Assembly (NCBI GenBank): GCA_027488375.1
Contig: JAIYBW010000002.1
Span: forward strand, 186,001-250,000
From: Pseudomonadota bacterium
Lineage (GTDB): Bacteria > Bdellovibrionota > Bacteriovoracia > Bacteriovoracales > Bacteriovoracaceae
Length of the DNA stretch: 64,000 nt
Reading direction: 5' to 3'
Part shown: positions 1 to 10,472 of the stretch, in pieces
How the letters are laid out: every line of letters begins with the position of its first letter
Numbering within the stretch: position 1 is the stretch's first letter
Notes under the pieces: model-generated
Database searches by the model: none
What the model was told of the DNA's origin: nothing
The model's input: the letters and a program-made list of their open reading frames with translations, nothing else
Position numbers and translations under genes: made by a program

Positions 1-828
1 ATGTTTTTTTAAATTTTGATAAATCTCATTTGCTGAGACCCCATCTAGGCCAAACTCAATAGCAAATAAATTTGCATCAAGAGAAATATATCTTTCATTT
101 AAAATAGAAAGAAAAAGACCTGAATCGGCATCATAGAAATTTTGAATGAGCTTATCTCTTAATAAATTGACCTTCTCTCTTGCAATTCCAAATTCTGGAT
201 ACTGCTGTAGCATATTGCAGACATGCCAATATAAGAGATTTGTATAGCAAGTCTTCCCCTCTCTTTTGACACTATCCTGCCAATCTGAAAATTTTCTTTG
301 AATAATGAGTCCATCATCTAACTTATTATCATAAAAACTGACTGCCTTTTTTAAATAGGACTCATGAGTCTTTAACCAATCTAGATCTTTTGAAGCTTCG
401 ACATAGGTCAAAGCAGTTATAATGACGAGTAAATTTGAGTCAATCGCCTCAGTCCCGTGTTCATCCTTATATTCAATAATGAGGGGATCTGTAATTTCTG
501 GAATTGTTCCAATCCCAAAGAGATAACGGATAGAATTTCTAGTGACGCGGTATCGAGGAAGCATAGAATCAACAGTTCGAGGGACGAGTCCATCCTTTCG
601 CATATTCTTTAGTAGAAATTGCAGATGATTTCTGACGACCTCATAATTCCCAACAGCAATTAATCCTCTGGCTGCAAAACAAAAATCTCGTGTCCACATA
701 GATCGGAATTGATTTTTTCCCGCAACAAGAAATGGTCCCTCTTTTAATCTGACAGTATTTTTTGAGAGAGCATTAAGGCAAAAAGATTTAAGAGAATCAT
801 ATTCTTTTTTAGAGTTCTGTTCATTCAT
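1..828 (-). CDS. Glycoside hydrolase-like protein (amylo-1,6-glucosidase / six-hairpin-like), C-terminus truncated by window edge
   Basis: Own translation from ATG at 828: MNEQNSKKEYDSLKSFCLNALSKNTVRLKEGPFLVAGKNQFRSMWTRDFCFAARGL..., open to base 1; absent from the ORF track because no stop lies in the window. Confidence 0.6.
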   Translation of the reverse strand, partial: MNEQNSKKEYDSLKSFCLNALSKNTVRLKEGPFLVAGKNQFRSMWTRDFCFAARGLIAVGNYEVVRNHLQFLLKNMRKDGLVPRTVDSMLPRYRVTRNSIRYLFGIGTIPEITDPLIIEYKDEHGTEAIDSNLLVIITALTYVEASKDLDWLKTHESYLKKAVSFYDNKLDDGLIIQRKFSDWQDSVKREGKTCYTNLLYWHVCNMLQQYPEFGIAREKVNLLRDKLIQNFYDADSGLFLSILNERYISLDANLFAIEFGLDGVSANEIYQNLKKH

Positions 829-1099
829 AGTGATCAAAATCTACCAAGAGATAACATTGAAGTCCATCTATGACCATGAAAGAGAGCGTCATAGGCCCAC
901 ACAATCTTAACTTAATTTTTCCACAAAAAATCATTATTATTTTTTTCGCTGGATAGGTTTTGATTGGAAGAAGCTCACTCTTATTCATGAGGAACCTATC
1001 TCAGCACCATTTTTATCTTTGTTAAGGTCTTGTTAATTCTTTGTTAGATTCTCTAAGCCCCATTCCCTGTTCTTTAATTTCATTGTTTTAATTATCAGT

Positions 1100-1888
1100 A
1101 TGAAATATTTAAAGCTTTTATTTTTTACCTTAGTCCTCAGTCTATTTTTTCTTGTGACTATCCCTCTTTATCCTTTTCTCTATATGATGGAAAATAAGAC
1201 GAGAAAAATTCTTAATTTCATTGTCCAATGGACATCCAGAGCGTGGCTTAAAATTTTAGATATCCAAGTCAAAACGAACAGAAATATCAATACCGAAGAA
1301 ACTTATCTAATCGTTTCAAATCATCTCTCTTATTTGGATGCCCTGATTATTTCCGCCATCATCCCTTCATCGTTTGTAACCTCACTTGAAGTCAAATCAA
1401 CTTCTTTTCTAGGTCACTTATCGATGTTGGCCGGATGTCTTTTCGTTAACAGGAAAGACAAAAGTAAAATCAATCAAGAGATACAGGGTTTAAGAGATGC
1501 TCTAAAAGAAAATATCAGTGTGACTTTTTTTCCAGAAGCAACATCAACAGACGGATCAAATGTCATACGATTTCGAAAGCCTTTGTTTGAAGCCTCTATC
1601 TCTTCAGGTCGCTCTATCTTACCTTTAACTCTTAATTATGTTGAAATTTCAAAGCAAAAAATTAATCCCAAGAATAGAGATTATCTCTTCTGGTATGGAG
1701 ACATGACATTCTTTCCACATTTCATGAATCTTCTTAGTCTATCAAAGATAAAGGTAGAAATAGAAATTCATGAACCCTTTAAACCTGAAATATTTCCCGT
1801 TTTTGAATTAGCTGATCGTGCCCACAAGGTTATTTCCCATTCATATCACCCTATCGTAGCACCAGTGAGGTTACATGAAATTATTTAA
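1100..1888 (+). CDS. 1-acyl-sn-glycerol-3-phosphate acyltransferase (PlsC family)
   Basis: NHLSYLD (NHx4D motif) and FFPEATSTDG block. Confidence 0.85.
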   Translation: MKYLKLLFFTLVLSLFFLVTIPLYPFLYMMENKTRKILNFIVQWTSRAWLKILDIQVKTNRNINTEETYLIVSNHLSYLDALIISAIIPSSFVTSLEVKSTSFLGHLSMLAGCLFVNRKDKSKINQEIQGLRDALKENISVTFFPEATSTDGSNVIRFRKPLFEASISSGRSILPLTLNYVEISKQKINPKNRDYLFWYGDMTFFPHFMNLLSLSKIKVEIEIHEPFKPEIFPVFELADRAHKVISHSYHPIVAPVRLHEII

Positions 1889-2687
1889 GCTCAAAAAAAA
1901 TTCGATTGAAATTTATGACTGTCCAGGACTTTATCTTAATAGGATTGAGCTCAAGCAGCTTCAAAATGAATTGATTGAAATCGGCAGACAGTGTCTTGAC
2001 TCTATCCCTTCTTATCAGTGTTTTTCTGAAAATAATGAGGAGTTTAATCGATTAATTATTTCTGTTGCAAGGAACAAAAATGGTAAAGCGATTGCCTTTT
2101 GCTCCTCTTACATCCTTGATGCTGGCCCATTAGGGGAAGTTTTGCATCTTGGTCTCACATGTGTAGGTCCAGAAGCCAGAGGTTTAGGGTTAACTCATAA
2201 GCTCACCAGCAAAATCATCTACCGATATTTTACAGCGCATGCTAAATTAGGCAGCTTTTGGATAAGTAATGTGGCTTGCGTCTTATCGAGTTTAGGAAAT
2301 GTTGCACTTCACTTTGAAGAAGTTTATCCATCACCTTATAGCTCAGTTGCCTCATCAGATCATAAAGCGATTGCAAAGATGATTGATAATAAGTATCGAA
2401 ATGAGCTTTATATTGATCCACTTTCAAAATTTGATATGGATCAGTTTATCTTCAGAGGCAGTGTCAAAGGCTCTACCTTCCAAAAAGACGCAGATGATGC
2501 CAAATTTTACCACAGAGATGATCAACTCAATCAATACTTCAAACAAATGATGAACTTTCATAATGGTGATGAAGTTCTCCAAATAGGTAAAGTGAGTCTC
2601 ATGAGCTACCCGAAATATCTTATGAGAAAGCGATTTCATCGTAATAATAATGTGAGGAATGAGAAGGAGCGACTTAAAGTTGCCTAA
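1875..2687 (+). CDS. GNAT-like acyl/acetyltransferase
   Basis: LGLTCVGPEARGLGLTHKL resembles the GNAT acyl-CoA loop; overlaps the plsC-like gene by 14 nt. Confidence 0.5.
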   Translation: MKLFKLKKNSIEIYDCPGLYLNRIELKQLQNELIEIGRQCLDSIPSYQCFSENNEEFNRLIISVARNKNGKAIAFCSSYILDAGPLGEVLHLGLTCVGPEARGLGLTHKLTSKIIYRYFTAHAKLGSFWISNVACVLSSLGNVALHFEEVYPSPYSSVASSDHKAIAKMIDNKYRNELYIDPLSKFDMDQFIFRGSVKGSTFQKDADDAKFYHRDDQLNQYFKQMMNFHNGDEVLQIGKVSLMSYPKYLMRKRFHRNNNVRNEKERLKVA

Positions 2688-2715
2688 ATCCTCGATTCTA
2701 TATAATGATTATATC

Positions 2716-3714
2716 ATGAAATACCTCTTCATCATTTGGTGCTTATTTTCACCACCAATTTTCGGGATGACTCATTTTGGCACTTGGTCCGAGTGGTCGT
2801 CATTTAATAACCTTCCTCAAAAATTTGATTATTTAAAAAAATCAAAGGCTAGACTGCATCTTGCCATAAAAAAAGATGAACTCACAGATTCTAACTTTAA
2901 GGATCTCATCTCTTTTTTAAAGAAAGCAGAATCTGAAAAAATTCAGTATTGGCTTTGGCCCCTTCTTTCAAAATCGGATGGCTACTGGCCTAATCAATGG
3001 AACATGTCTATCTACTCTCAATACGTCAGAGAATTAGTTGAAAGGCTGGAAAAACAAAATCTCCACCCCCAAGGGATTTCGATAGATTTAGAACCACCTC
3101 CTGAAAAATTAGAGAAGTACCTCAAGCTTCTCCAGGAATTTAAGATCAAAGAACTTCATCAATTTTCCAGCGATGGGATTGATGAAAATCTTTTTAAAAA
3201 TGCCTCTATCGAATTGAGCTCACTTTATAAATTTTTGAAAAATAAAAAAATGGTCACTCATATAGTGACAACACCTTTTTTACTTGAACCGAAGTACACT
3301 CTCCGATTACAAAAAGTATTTGGTATTCCCATTATTAAAGATTGTTTTGATTACATCTCATTTATGGCCTATCGAAGTGAATTTGAGCGTCTTATAGGCG
3401 AAATGAACTCACGCCTCGTTTATGACTACAGTTTAAAAGCAAAAGAGATGTACGGTGAGAAGGCCGGTATAGATCTTGGAGTGGTAGGAAATATTGAGTT
3501 CCCCCATAAACTTACTGGCTATTCAGATCCATCACGACTTTGGGAAGATATTGCAGCAGCGAAGGCTGCCGGCATCACTAAAATTCAAGTTTATTGCTTA
3601 GAGGGAATTCATTCAGATGAGTGGCTTAAAGATGTTGAACCGAAAGTCCCTTTTTGGTCGTTGAAGTTCTTTTTCACAAACTCATTTTTGACTTTTCTTT
3701 TTTCTCAAATTTAA
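2716..3714 (+). CDS. Secreted TIM-barrel/glycoside hydrolase-like protein of unknown function
   Basis: Signal peptide MKYLFIIWCLFSPPIFG; GISIDLEPPP segment resembles a barrel active-site strand. Confidence 0.45.
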   Translation: MKYLFIIWCLFSPPIFGMTHFGTWSEWSSFNNLPQKFDYLKKSKARLHLAIKKDELTDSNFKDLISFLKKAESEKIQYWLWPLLSKSDGYWPNQWNMSIYSQYVRELVERLEKQNLHPQGISIDLEPPPEKLEKYLKLLQEFKIKELHQFSSDGIDENLFKNASIELSSLYKFLKNKKMVTHIVTTPFLLEPKYTLRLQKVFGIPIIKDCFDYISFMAYRSEFERLIGEMNSRLVYDYSLKAKEMYGEKAGIDLGVVGNIEFPHKLTGYSDPSRLWEDIAAAKAAGITKIQVYCLEGIHSDEWLKDVEPKVPFWSLKFFFTNSFLTFLFSQI

Positions 3715-3720
3715 AGTGAA

Positions 3721-6700
3721 TTATTGCCACGATAAAATTTGGGCAGGAGTCGTAAGCCGATCAGTGGTGGTCCCATCTCCCAGCTGACCATACACATTAC
3801 TGCCCCAGCAGAAAAGAGCCCCTTTCACTATGGCACAAGTATTATTGTTGCCAACTCTTGAGCCGTTTCCTTTTATTGTTTTTGCACTTGAGGTAATACT
3901 CGTGGCCATTGGAGTAAGAGCAAAATTTGTTCCCCAGCACTTAATAGCTCCATTAACAATCGTACAGCTTGTATCTTCAGTCACAGAGACCGCCTGAACA
4001 CCAGATGTTAATCCTGTCACCTGAACTGGCGTGTCTTGGCTATCCAAGGTGCTTCCATCACCTAATACACCTGTTGAATTTAATCCCCAACACTCAGCAA
4101 GCCCACTCCTTACCGCACAGTGATGAGAGTCACTCATCGCAAATCCCTGAATACCTCGATTATTTCCGTATACACTTTGCATAGGGCCACCAGCACTAGA
4201 AAGTGGATCCGCATTATTAGTTCCCCAACAGCGAATTTGATTCAATGAAGATGTAATACAAGTTGAACCAGCACTACTTGAGATGAGACTATGGATAGTA
4301 CTAGAAATAAACCCAGGAATTGCACTAGAACCACCTTTGACACCAACTCCCAAAATTCCATCCGTATTATCACCCCAACAATAAGTCAGACCATTTTTAA
4401 CTACACAATTAAATTTTGAACCCGCAGTTATCATTTGAACTCCAGATGTAAAACTTGTTGCTCCACTCATTTGAGTAAAAATTTGAGGATTGGTAAAGTA
4501 AGCTGTAGCCGCTGGAGAGATTTGATTCTTATCATTGAGACCCCAGCACCTAATACCCCCATTAACGATGGCACACGTATGATAATCACCCACCGCCACA
4601 GACTGAGCTCCAGTCCCAGATGCTATAGCAATAACCGGAGAACTTCGATTCGTAGTCGTCCCATCACCAAGTTGTCCATAATTATTTCTTCCCCAGCACT
4701 GGACTCCCCCATTAACGACAGCGCAGGAGTGATAAGAACCGACCGCAAAATCTTGTAAGCCACCTATCAGTCCTGAAACTTGGACGGCAGTCGCGGAGGT
4801 TATATTCGTCCCATTTCCTAAGGTCCCATTGGTGTTTGTTCCCCAACATTGGATAGAACCATTAATATTTGCACAACTCCCAAATTGTCCCGCACTTATC
4901 GATTGAGCACCTGTAAAACTATTGAGGGAGGAATTTAAAACATTTGTTGGAGATGTTTGAGTTGCAGTGAGATTGTTACCAACCTGCCTGTCTGTATTAT
5001 AACCCCAGCATTTGGGCACTCCATCAACAATCACACAAGTATGTAAATGCCCAGCGCTGACTTCTTGGACTCCCGTCGTAAGTGTGCTTGAGAATGGTAA
5101 AAGCCGTTGGGTAGCCGTTCCATCTCCTAGTTGATAATGCGAATTTCTTCCCCAGCACTTTAGACCACCACTGATAATAGCACAGGCATGAAAACCACCC
5201 ACTGAGATGGATTGGACATCTGTTAAAAATGAAGCGCCGGTAGAATCTTTAACTTGCACAGGAACATTTGAGTATATCCCTGCACCAGAAGTACTAATGC
5301 CTAGTTGGCCAAACTCGTTATCCCCCCAACAATAAACTTTCCCATTTGTTAGAGCACAGACATTGTCGCCAAATGCCTTAATGTCTTGGACATTTGAACC
5401 TAAAATTGAAACTGATATAGGAGTTAACTGAAAACCAGTAGCACCTACAGCAACACCGGAATTGCCGATCTGACCAAGCTGATTTTTCCCCCAACACTTC
5501 ACAACTCCATTCTGGAGAGCACATGTAAAAAACTGTCCCGCAGCTAAGGCCTGTACACCAGAACTTAATCCACTCACTGCAACAGGAGTTGTTCTATTCG
5601 TTTGAGTGCCATCTCCAACCTGCCCAGAAGAATTTGCGCCCCAGCATTTCGCTGCTCCATTTACTATCGCACAGGCATGATAGTATCCAACAGCAAGGGC
5701 TTGCACTCCTGAGGTTAGACCGGTTACTTGAATTGGAATATTTGAGGGAGTCGTATTCCCAGTTCCAAGAATACCATACTGATTTTTACCCCAACATTGA
5801 ACCCCACCATTGATGATGGCGCAGGCAGATTCGTTTTGAATTTGAACGCTACCAGTTTTACCAGTCACAGATTTGGCAACAGTCAGTGGAGATGAACAGC
5901 CAGACACAGAGACGTTTCCAGCATTATCAATAAGTGTGATTTTATAAGTCAAAGAACTTCCAAAATTTGGCATTGAACTCCCAGAAGTCGTTAGAGTTAC
6001 GGGTGAAATCTCGGATGAAACTCCATAGAGCACACTACAAGATGCATCTAGATAGAACTGAATGAGCTGAGTTGCAACATCGTTAGAATTAGTTGCTGTC
6101 CATGTAGCAGTAGCCGATAAATCATAAATAGTAGACCTATCCCATGAAAGATTTGTTGGAGCAGCAGGGGCATCAGCATCAATATGAATGTTAGTCGTAT
6201 AAAGACTAGAAGTGGTGAGACTAGGCAAAGTCAGTATCGCGTTTGTTCCATTCGAATCTTTGATCGTGCCTGAAAGAGCTGATGAATTTAAATAATCGAG
6301 TCGAGCAGCATTATGTCCATTTTGAACAGCATAGGTGAAATTTAGCGTTGAAGTTCCAGTTCCCGAAGCATAAACCGCATTAACTGTGGAAGGATTAACA
6401 TTTAGAGCAAGTGTTGGAGATCCAGTCACATTGACAGGTTTAGAAAAAGTGATCGAAATAGGAATAAAGACATAGTCACCACCATCATCAAATTGACGAT
6501 AAATCCCAGACGATGCACCACTAGAAACACTAACGACTTCAGGAGCGACAGGATTTATTATCATTGATGCCGTTTTGGCCGTTAGAGATGGCAGCCCATT
6601 GGCGGTAACAGTGTAATCAAAACTAGCTGCTCCAGCGTAATGGAGTGACCCCGTCACTCCAACGGTGCAAACTCCAGCGGAGCAAGAACAGGCTTGAGTC

Positions 6701-7503
6701 ACAGAGAGATGACTTAAATTTGAAATCGTACAAGCACTGGCCAGATGAGACTCAACATCACTGTATGATAAAGTGACTATTTGTTGGGTATTCTCATTAA
6801 AACTAGAAACAGAGATGTCTGCAACCACCGGAGCATCATCCACAGCTCCAATAGTGAAACTTGCTGAAGCCGAATTAGAAGTCTGTCCGTTTGCAGAAAC
6901 CGTATAATCAAAACTAGCCGATCCATTAAAATTTGAAGTTCCAGTTACTCCCACAGAACAACTCCCCAACGTACATGTACAGGGGGCAGAAACTATCAAA
7001 TTTGAAGGATTACTTACCGAGCAAGTTGTGGCCAGATCACTTTCTGCATCATTATAAACAAGATTAATAATAGACTGAACATCCTCGGTCATTGAGCTAG
7101 GTAGTAAGTTACTTGCAACTGGTGCAGAATCTAAACTTGCGATCGTTAGTAAAAAAGAAACAGTCTCAGAGAGCTCTCTATCAGATGCCGTGAGCGTCAC
7201 TGTTAGAGACCCTTCAGCGTCAAGTTCTGGTTGTATGGATAAAAAACAATCGGGGGCTTCGCCTGTCACGACTAGATTTGAATTTACGACTAATGATTGA
7301 TTATTAGAAGTTGCAAGAACAGAACTTGAACAACTCAAACTTGAATCAAGATCTGTAAGACTAAAGGCAATCCCACTTAACATGTTATTCTTTGTCGTGG
7401 TTTGATCTGAAATGGAACTTAGATTTGGCTTAATAGGATCCGTAACAACAATATATGAGTTGCAACTAGATAGAATAAATAAAAAGATAAGGATAAACCT
7501 CAT
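3721..7503 (-). CDS. Large lipoprotein with cadherin-like N-terminal repeats and 14 RCC1-type (CWG) repeats
   Basis: Lipobox ILSSC; 14 copies of C-A-I-x-N-G-x-x-x-C-W-G-x-N-x-x-G-x-L-G. Confidence 0.85.
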   Translation of the reverse strand: MRFILIFLFILSSCNSYIVVTDPIKPNLSSISDQTTTKNNMLSGIAFSLTDLDSSLSCSSSVLATSNNQSLVVNSNLVVTGEAPDCFLSIQPELDAEGSLTVTLTASDRELSETVSFLLTIASLDSAPVASNLLPSSMTEDVQSIINLVYNDAESDLATTCSVSNPSNLIVSAPCTCTLGSCSVGVTGTSNFNGSASFDYTVSANGQTSNSASASFTIGAVDDAPVVADISVSSFNENTQQIVTLSYSDVESHLASACTISNLSHLSVTQACSCSAGVCTVGVTGSLHYAGAASFDYTVTANGLPSLTAKTASMIINPVAPEVVSVSSGASSGIYRQFDDGGDYVFIPISITFSKPVNVTGSPTLALNVNPSTVNAVYASGTGTSTLNFTYAVQNGHNAARLDYLNSSALSGTIKDSNGTNAILTLPSLTTSSLYTTNIHIDADAPAAPTNLSWDRSTIYDLSATATWTATNSNDVATQLIQFYLDASCSVLYGVSSEISPVTLTTSGSSMPNFGSSLTYKITLIDNAGNVSVSGCSSPLTVAKSVTGKTGSVQIQNESACAIINGGVQCWGKNQYGILGTGNTTPSNIPIQVTGLTSGVQALAVGYYHACAIVNGAAKCWGANSSGQVGDGTQTNRTTPVAVSGLSSGVQALAAGQFFTCALQNGVVKCWGKNQLGQIGNSGVAVGATGFQLTPISVSILGSNVQDIKAFGDNVCALTNGKVYCWGDNEFGQLGISTSGAGIYSNVPVQVKDSTGASFLTDVQSISVGGFHACAIISGGLKCWGRNSHYQLGDGTATQRLLPFSSTLTTGVQEVSAGHLHTCVIVDGVPKCWGYNTDRQVGNNLTATQTSPTNVLNSSLNSFTGAQSISAGQFGSCANINGSIQCWGTNTNGTLGNGTNITSATAVQVSGLIGGLQDFAVGSYHSCAVVNGGVQCWGRNNYGQLGDGTTTNRSSPVIAIASGTGAQSVAVGDYHTCAIVNGGIRCWGLNDKNQISPAATAYFTNPQIFTQMSGATSFTSGVQMITAGSKFNCVVKNGLTYCWGDNTDGILGVGVKGGSSAIPGFISSTIHSLISSSAGSTCITSSLNQIRCWGTNNADPLSSAGGPMQSVYGNNRGIQGFAMSDSHHCAVRSGLAECWGLNSTGVLGDGSTLDSQDTPVQVTGLTSGVQAVSVTEDTSCTIVNGAIKCWGTNFALTPMATSITSSAKTIKGNGSRVGNNNTCAIVKGALFCWGSNVYGQLGDGTTTDRLTTPAQILSWQ

Positions 7504-7535
7504 AGTGTCTTTATCGACATATTTTTTGATTTAGA

Positions 7536-8540
7536 TTAGTGATCAGTGGTCGAGAAATTGACAGAGTAATTAACTCCAAAGCACCATTCTGTCTGTCGGG
7601 TGACACTAGTTGATTGTTCTAGTCGTGATAAATTCAAAAGCCATTCAGCTGGAAATCTAGACTTCAATAACTTATAAGACATACCTAAACCTAGCTCATG
7701 GCCAGGCCTGACTTTTAGACCCAATAATTCACTTTCAGAAAGATACCGACCATGAGTGAGAAGCTCAAACTTTTGCTTTAAACTATTTTTTAGGACATAA
7801 GAATGATTCACTCCGATATAGGGCACAAGCACTTTTTCCAAATTGATTTGATTGTACACACTCTCATCGATGACAGTTCTCTCCTCAGCTCCAGCATTTA
7901 ATCTCAAAGTGTGTTCAGTATTAAGCTCATGCTCTACCCCAAAGCCTAAGTTTGAGCGCAGGACTGAAGAGGAATTCACACTTACATTTTTTGAGCCATA
8001 GTAATCTTCATACTTTAATCCACCAAAAATGATATGTTGAGTTTGGCTTGAGTAATTAAATCTACGACCAATATTCACGCCAAAAATTGGCTTTGATATT
8101 AAACTGACGCCCTTAATTCTTTTATAAGATATAGAGTTCGCATCCAAAATTGAACTTGAACCAATGATTTTATAGCTCAGATTGGCGCTCGTAAAATAGT
8201 CCCCATGAGAAACTTGATTGGATTCTAAATTCTTCTGAGGCTCAAATATTTCAGGTGTATCAATTGTTTTTTCTTCCTTTTCAATTTGAGGCCACCTTGA
8301 AAGGCATAATTCGATAGATGGTATTGATAAAACTTTTCCAGGGAAGACTAAATTTGGTTTTCTTTTAAGAGCTGGATTCAAATTTTTTATCTGAATAATA
8401 AACCCACTCTTGCCATAAATCTTTCGACAATACTGGTAGGCAATCTGACTTAGGCATTCTTTATCCTTCACCACATGAGAAAAACTCTCATGAGCAAAGC
8501 TATGAAAAGCAAGTATTGAGATCAAAAGAAAAAACAACAT
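7536..8540 (-). CDS. LysM-domain outer-membrane beta-barrel-like protein
   Basis: Signal peptide, then VKDKECLSQIAYQYCRKIYG...NLNPALKRKPNLVFPGKVLSIPS (LysM-like); beta-rich C-terminus. Confidence 0.55.
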   Translation of the reverse strand: MLFFLLISILAFHSFAHESFSHVVKDKECLSQIAYQYCRKIYGKSGFIIQIKNLNPALKRKPNLVFPGKVLSIPSIELCLSRWPQIEKEEKTIDTPEIFEPQKNLESNQVSHGDYFTSANLSYKIIGSSSILDANSISYKRIKGVSLISKPIFGVNIGRRFNYSSQTQHIIFGGLKYEDYYGSKNVSVNSSSVLRSNLGFGVEHELNTEHTLRLNAGAEERTVIDESVYNQINLEKVLVPYIGVNHSYVLKNSLKQKFELLTHGRYLSESELLGLKVRPGHELGLGMSYKLLKSRFPAEWLLNLSRLEQSTSVTRQTEWCFGVNYSVNFSTTDH

Positions 8541-8820
8541 ATGAAAAATGATAGCCCTTCATTCGACGAAATGAAACGACAGAGAACACTTTTTTTATTT
8601 AAACATGAGACTCAATTGGAGACATTCATCAGAGCACACAAATTCTAGGCATATTTGAAATTAAAAATCCGGCCCTAAAAATCAACCCATCCTCAATTCT
8701 TGGCAATAAACATCCGAAATCCTTAACCTCCTCCACTTCCCCTAAAAAAAGCCCTAATTGCTTATTATGTCATAAACTAAGATGGACTTCGACGAATTGC
8801 TGATTAATAAGGAGCGAATC

Positions 8821-9192
8821 ATGAGGTTGTTATTACTCATTTTATGCCTGGGAAGCTTTCAAGCTTTTGGACAAGAAGATTCAGATTCATCATCGAGAAA
8901 AGAACGTCGCCACGATCGCATAGAAGATCGTAAAGATCGCAGAGAGGACCATCACGACAGACGTGAAGATCGGAGGGACAAAAGAGAAGATAGACGAGAC
9001 GAACGAGAAGATAAACGGGATGCCAAAAGAGATGGTGGTCGAGAAGATAAGATTGAGGACCGACAAGATGCAAGAGAAGACAAAAGAGATCTCAAAGAAG
9101 ATAGAGGTGACCGCCACGAGGATAGAAAAGATCGTCGTGAGGATCGACGTGAAGAAAGAAAGGAGCGGCGCCAGTCTCACCGTCGAAAATAG
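8821..9192 (+). CDS. Secreted highly charged Arg/Asp/Glu repeat protein
   Basis: Signal peptide MRLLLLILCLGSFQAFGQ, then about 100 aa of RRED/KRED repeats. Confidence 0.65.
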   Translation: MRLLLLILCLGSFQAFGQEDSDSSSRKERRHDRIEDRKDRREDHHDRREDRRDKREDRRDEREDKRDAKRDGGREDKIEDRQDAREDKRDLKEDRGDRHEDRKDRREDRREERKERRQSHRRK

Positions 9193-9219
9193 AATTTAAT
9201 TCGCTATGATTTCATCTTA

Positions 9220-9257
9220 GTGACCAGTGTTGCATGAAGCCTCACTGGTCACTTTTT
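9220..9257 (+). terminator. Rho-independent terminator
   Basis: GTGACCAGTG ... CACTGGTCAC inverted repeat followed by T5. Confidence 0.7.
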
Positions 9258-9259
9258 AT

Positions 9260-9529
9260 TTAATTATCAAATGAAAGACCACACATGTACTTTTTATGTC
9301 TTTTAAAAAAAACACAATTCACATTCTCGTTGAGGCTTTTCACAATAGCGAAATCGTTTTCCTCACCCTCTTTTTTAATTGAATCATAGTACTGTTGGGC
9401 AAGCTCACCACTTAACTGCAGGTGAATCATTCCATCATAGGTATCAATTTCAGCATCAATAGGATTCGCCATCGCGAATTGAGAAAATAATAAAACAAGG
9501 ATGGTACAAATTTTCAAAGGAAACTCCAT
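9260..9529 (-). CDS. Small secreted hypothetical protein
   Basis: Signal peptide MEFPLKICTILVLLFSQFAMA. Confidence 0.5.
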   Translation of the reverse strand: MEFPLKICTILVLLFSQFAMANPIDAEIDTYDGMIHLQLSGELAQQYYDSIKKEGEENDFAIVKSLNENVNCVFFKRHKKYMCGLSFDN

Positions 9530-9538
9530 TTTTTAGCT

Positions 9539-10249
9539 CTATTTTTTTAGATTTAATTTATTCATCATCTCTAGGCAACGATTTAGAAAGAGTCCGCGTT
9601 CATTTTCTTCCGATGCATTCAAGGGTGAAGACTTAATTTGCTGACAAATCTCTAAATTCCCCGTCGATTTTGCCATTAAAAAAACACATCGATGACCATA
9701 AGGGCGAGCGACATTTTCACATAACTTAGGATCGTTTAATTGTTCGGCCATCATCTCATAGCAATTATTTTTAACGATAAGATCATCTGCTCGACTGCAA
9801 TTTTCAGGTGAATACATGGGATTAAAGTGATTCCCAACAGTTGTTCTTAAAATACAAGAATTGCGATTACTCTTATTACTCTCTCTCATGCAAAAATCAT
9901 AAATATTTAGGAATTCAATATCAACGTAACTCTTATTATCAGAACCAAGGATTCTATAGGTCCATTCACAATTCTTCGGGAGAGGAGATTTTTTGCATTC
10001 GGGATTTGTTAATAAAATGCTCACGACCGGCGTCGTCACAGGTTCAGGAGTATAACCTGAACCACAATTAAAACCAGGAACCGCACATTCTGTTTTGGTT
10101 GTATGGAATTTCTTGAGATGGACTTCTAATTGGTGCTCTTGAGACTTAAAAATTTCTCCTAGCTTTAGTCTAATTTGGCTATCGGCCAAGGCCTGTGAAG
10201 CAAAGATTGTAAGAATAGAAATAATAAAACTCATCATAGATGCTATCAT
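9539..10249 (-). CDS. Secreted Cys-containing hypothetical protein
   Basis: Signal peptide, multiple cysteines. Confidence 0.5.
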   Translation of the reverse strand: MIASMMSFIISILTIFASQALADSQIRLKLGEIFKSQEHQLEVHLKKFHTTKTECAVPGFNCGSGYTPEPVTTPVVSILLTNPECKKSPLPKNCEWTYRILGSDNKSYVDIEFLNIYDFCMRESNKSNRNSCILRTTVGNHFNPMYSPENCSRADDLIVKNNCYEMMAEQLNDPKLCENVARPYGHRCVFLMAKSTGNLEICQQIKSSPLNASEENERGLFLNRCLEMMNKLNLKK

Positions 10250-10472
10250 TCATTAATTTTTAGGCTTTGACTATATATCGGAGGCAAATTAAAAGAATCG
10301 CGGAAGTCTTAAGCTTTTAAATTTAAGGAGCCCATTGATAAAGGATCTTCTTTTACACTCCGCTCAAAAAGATTACCAGAAATAGCTTAGGTGAATCAGC
10401 TTGTCGTCCTCGATGACAGGTTGAACAGGTAGCTGTTTATCACTTGAGCTTGCAACTTCCTCGTCAAACTAA

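Noticed and set aside
3969-5813. Several plus-strand ORFs antisense to the RCC1 gene
   Set aside because: Shadow ORFs with no recognisable domains
3721-5870. Periodic similarity suggestive of a DNA repeat array or CRISPR
   Set aside because: Periodicity is at protein level (RCC1 blades), with diverged DNA and no uniform spacers
8837-9199. Alternative ORFs on both strands inside the charged-repeat gene
   Set aside because: Artefacts of low-complexity repeats keeping all frames open; only the 8821 frame has a signal peptide
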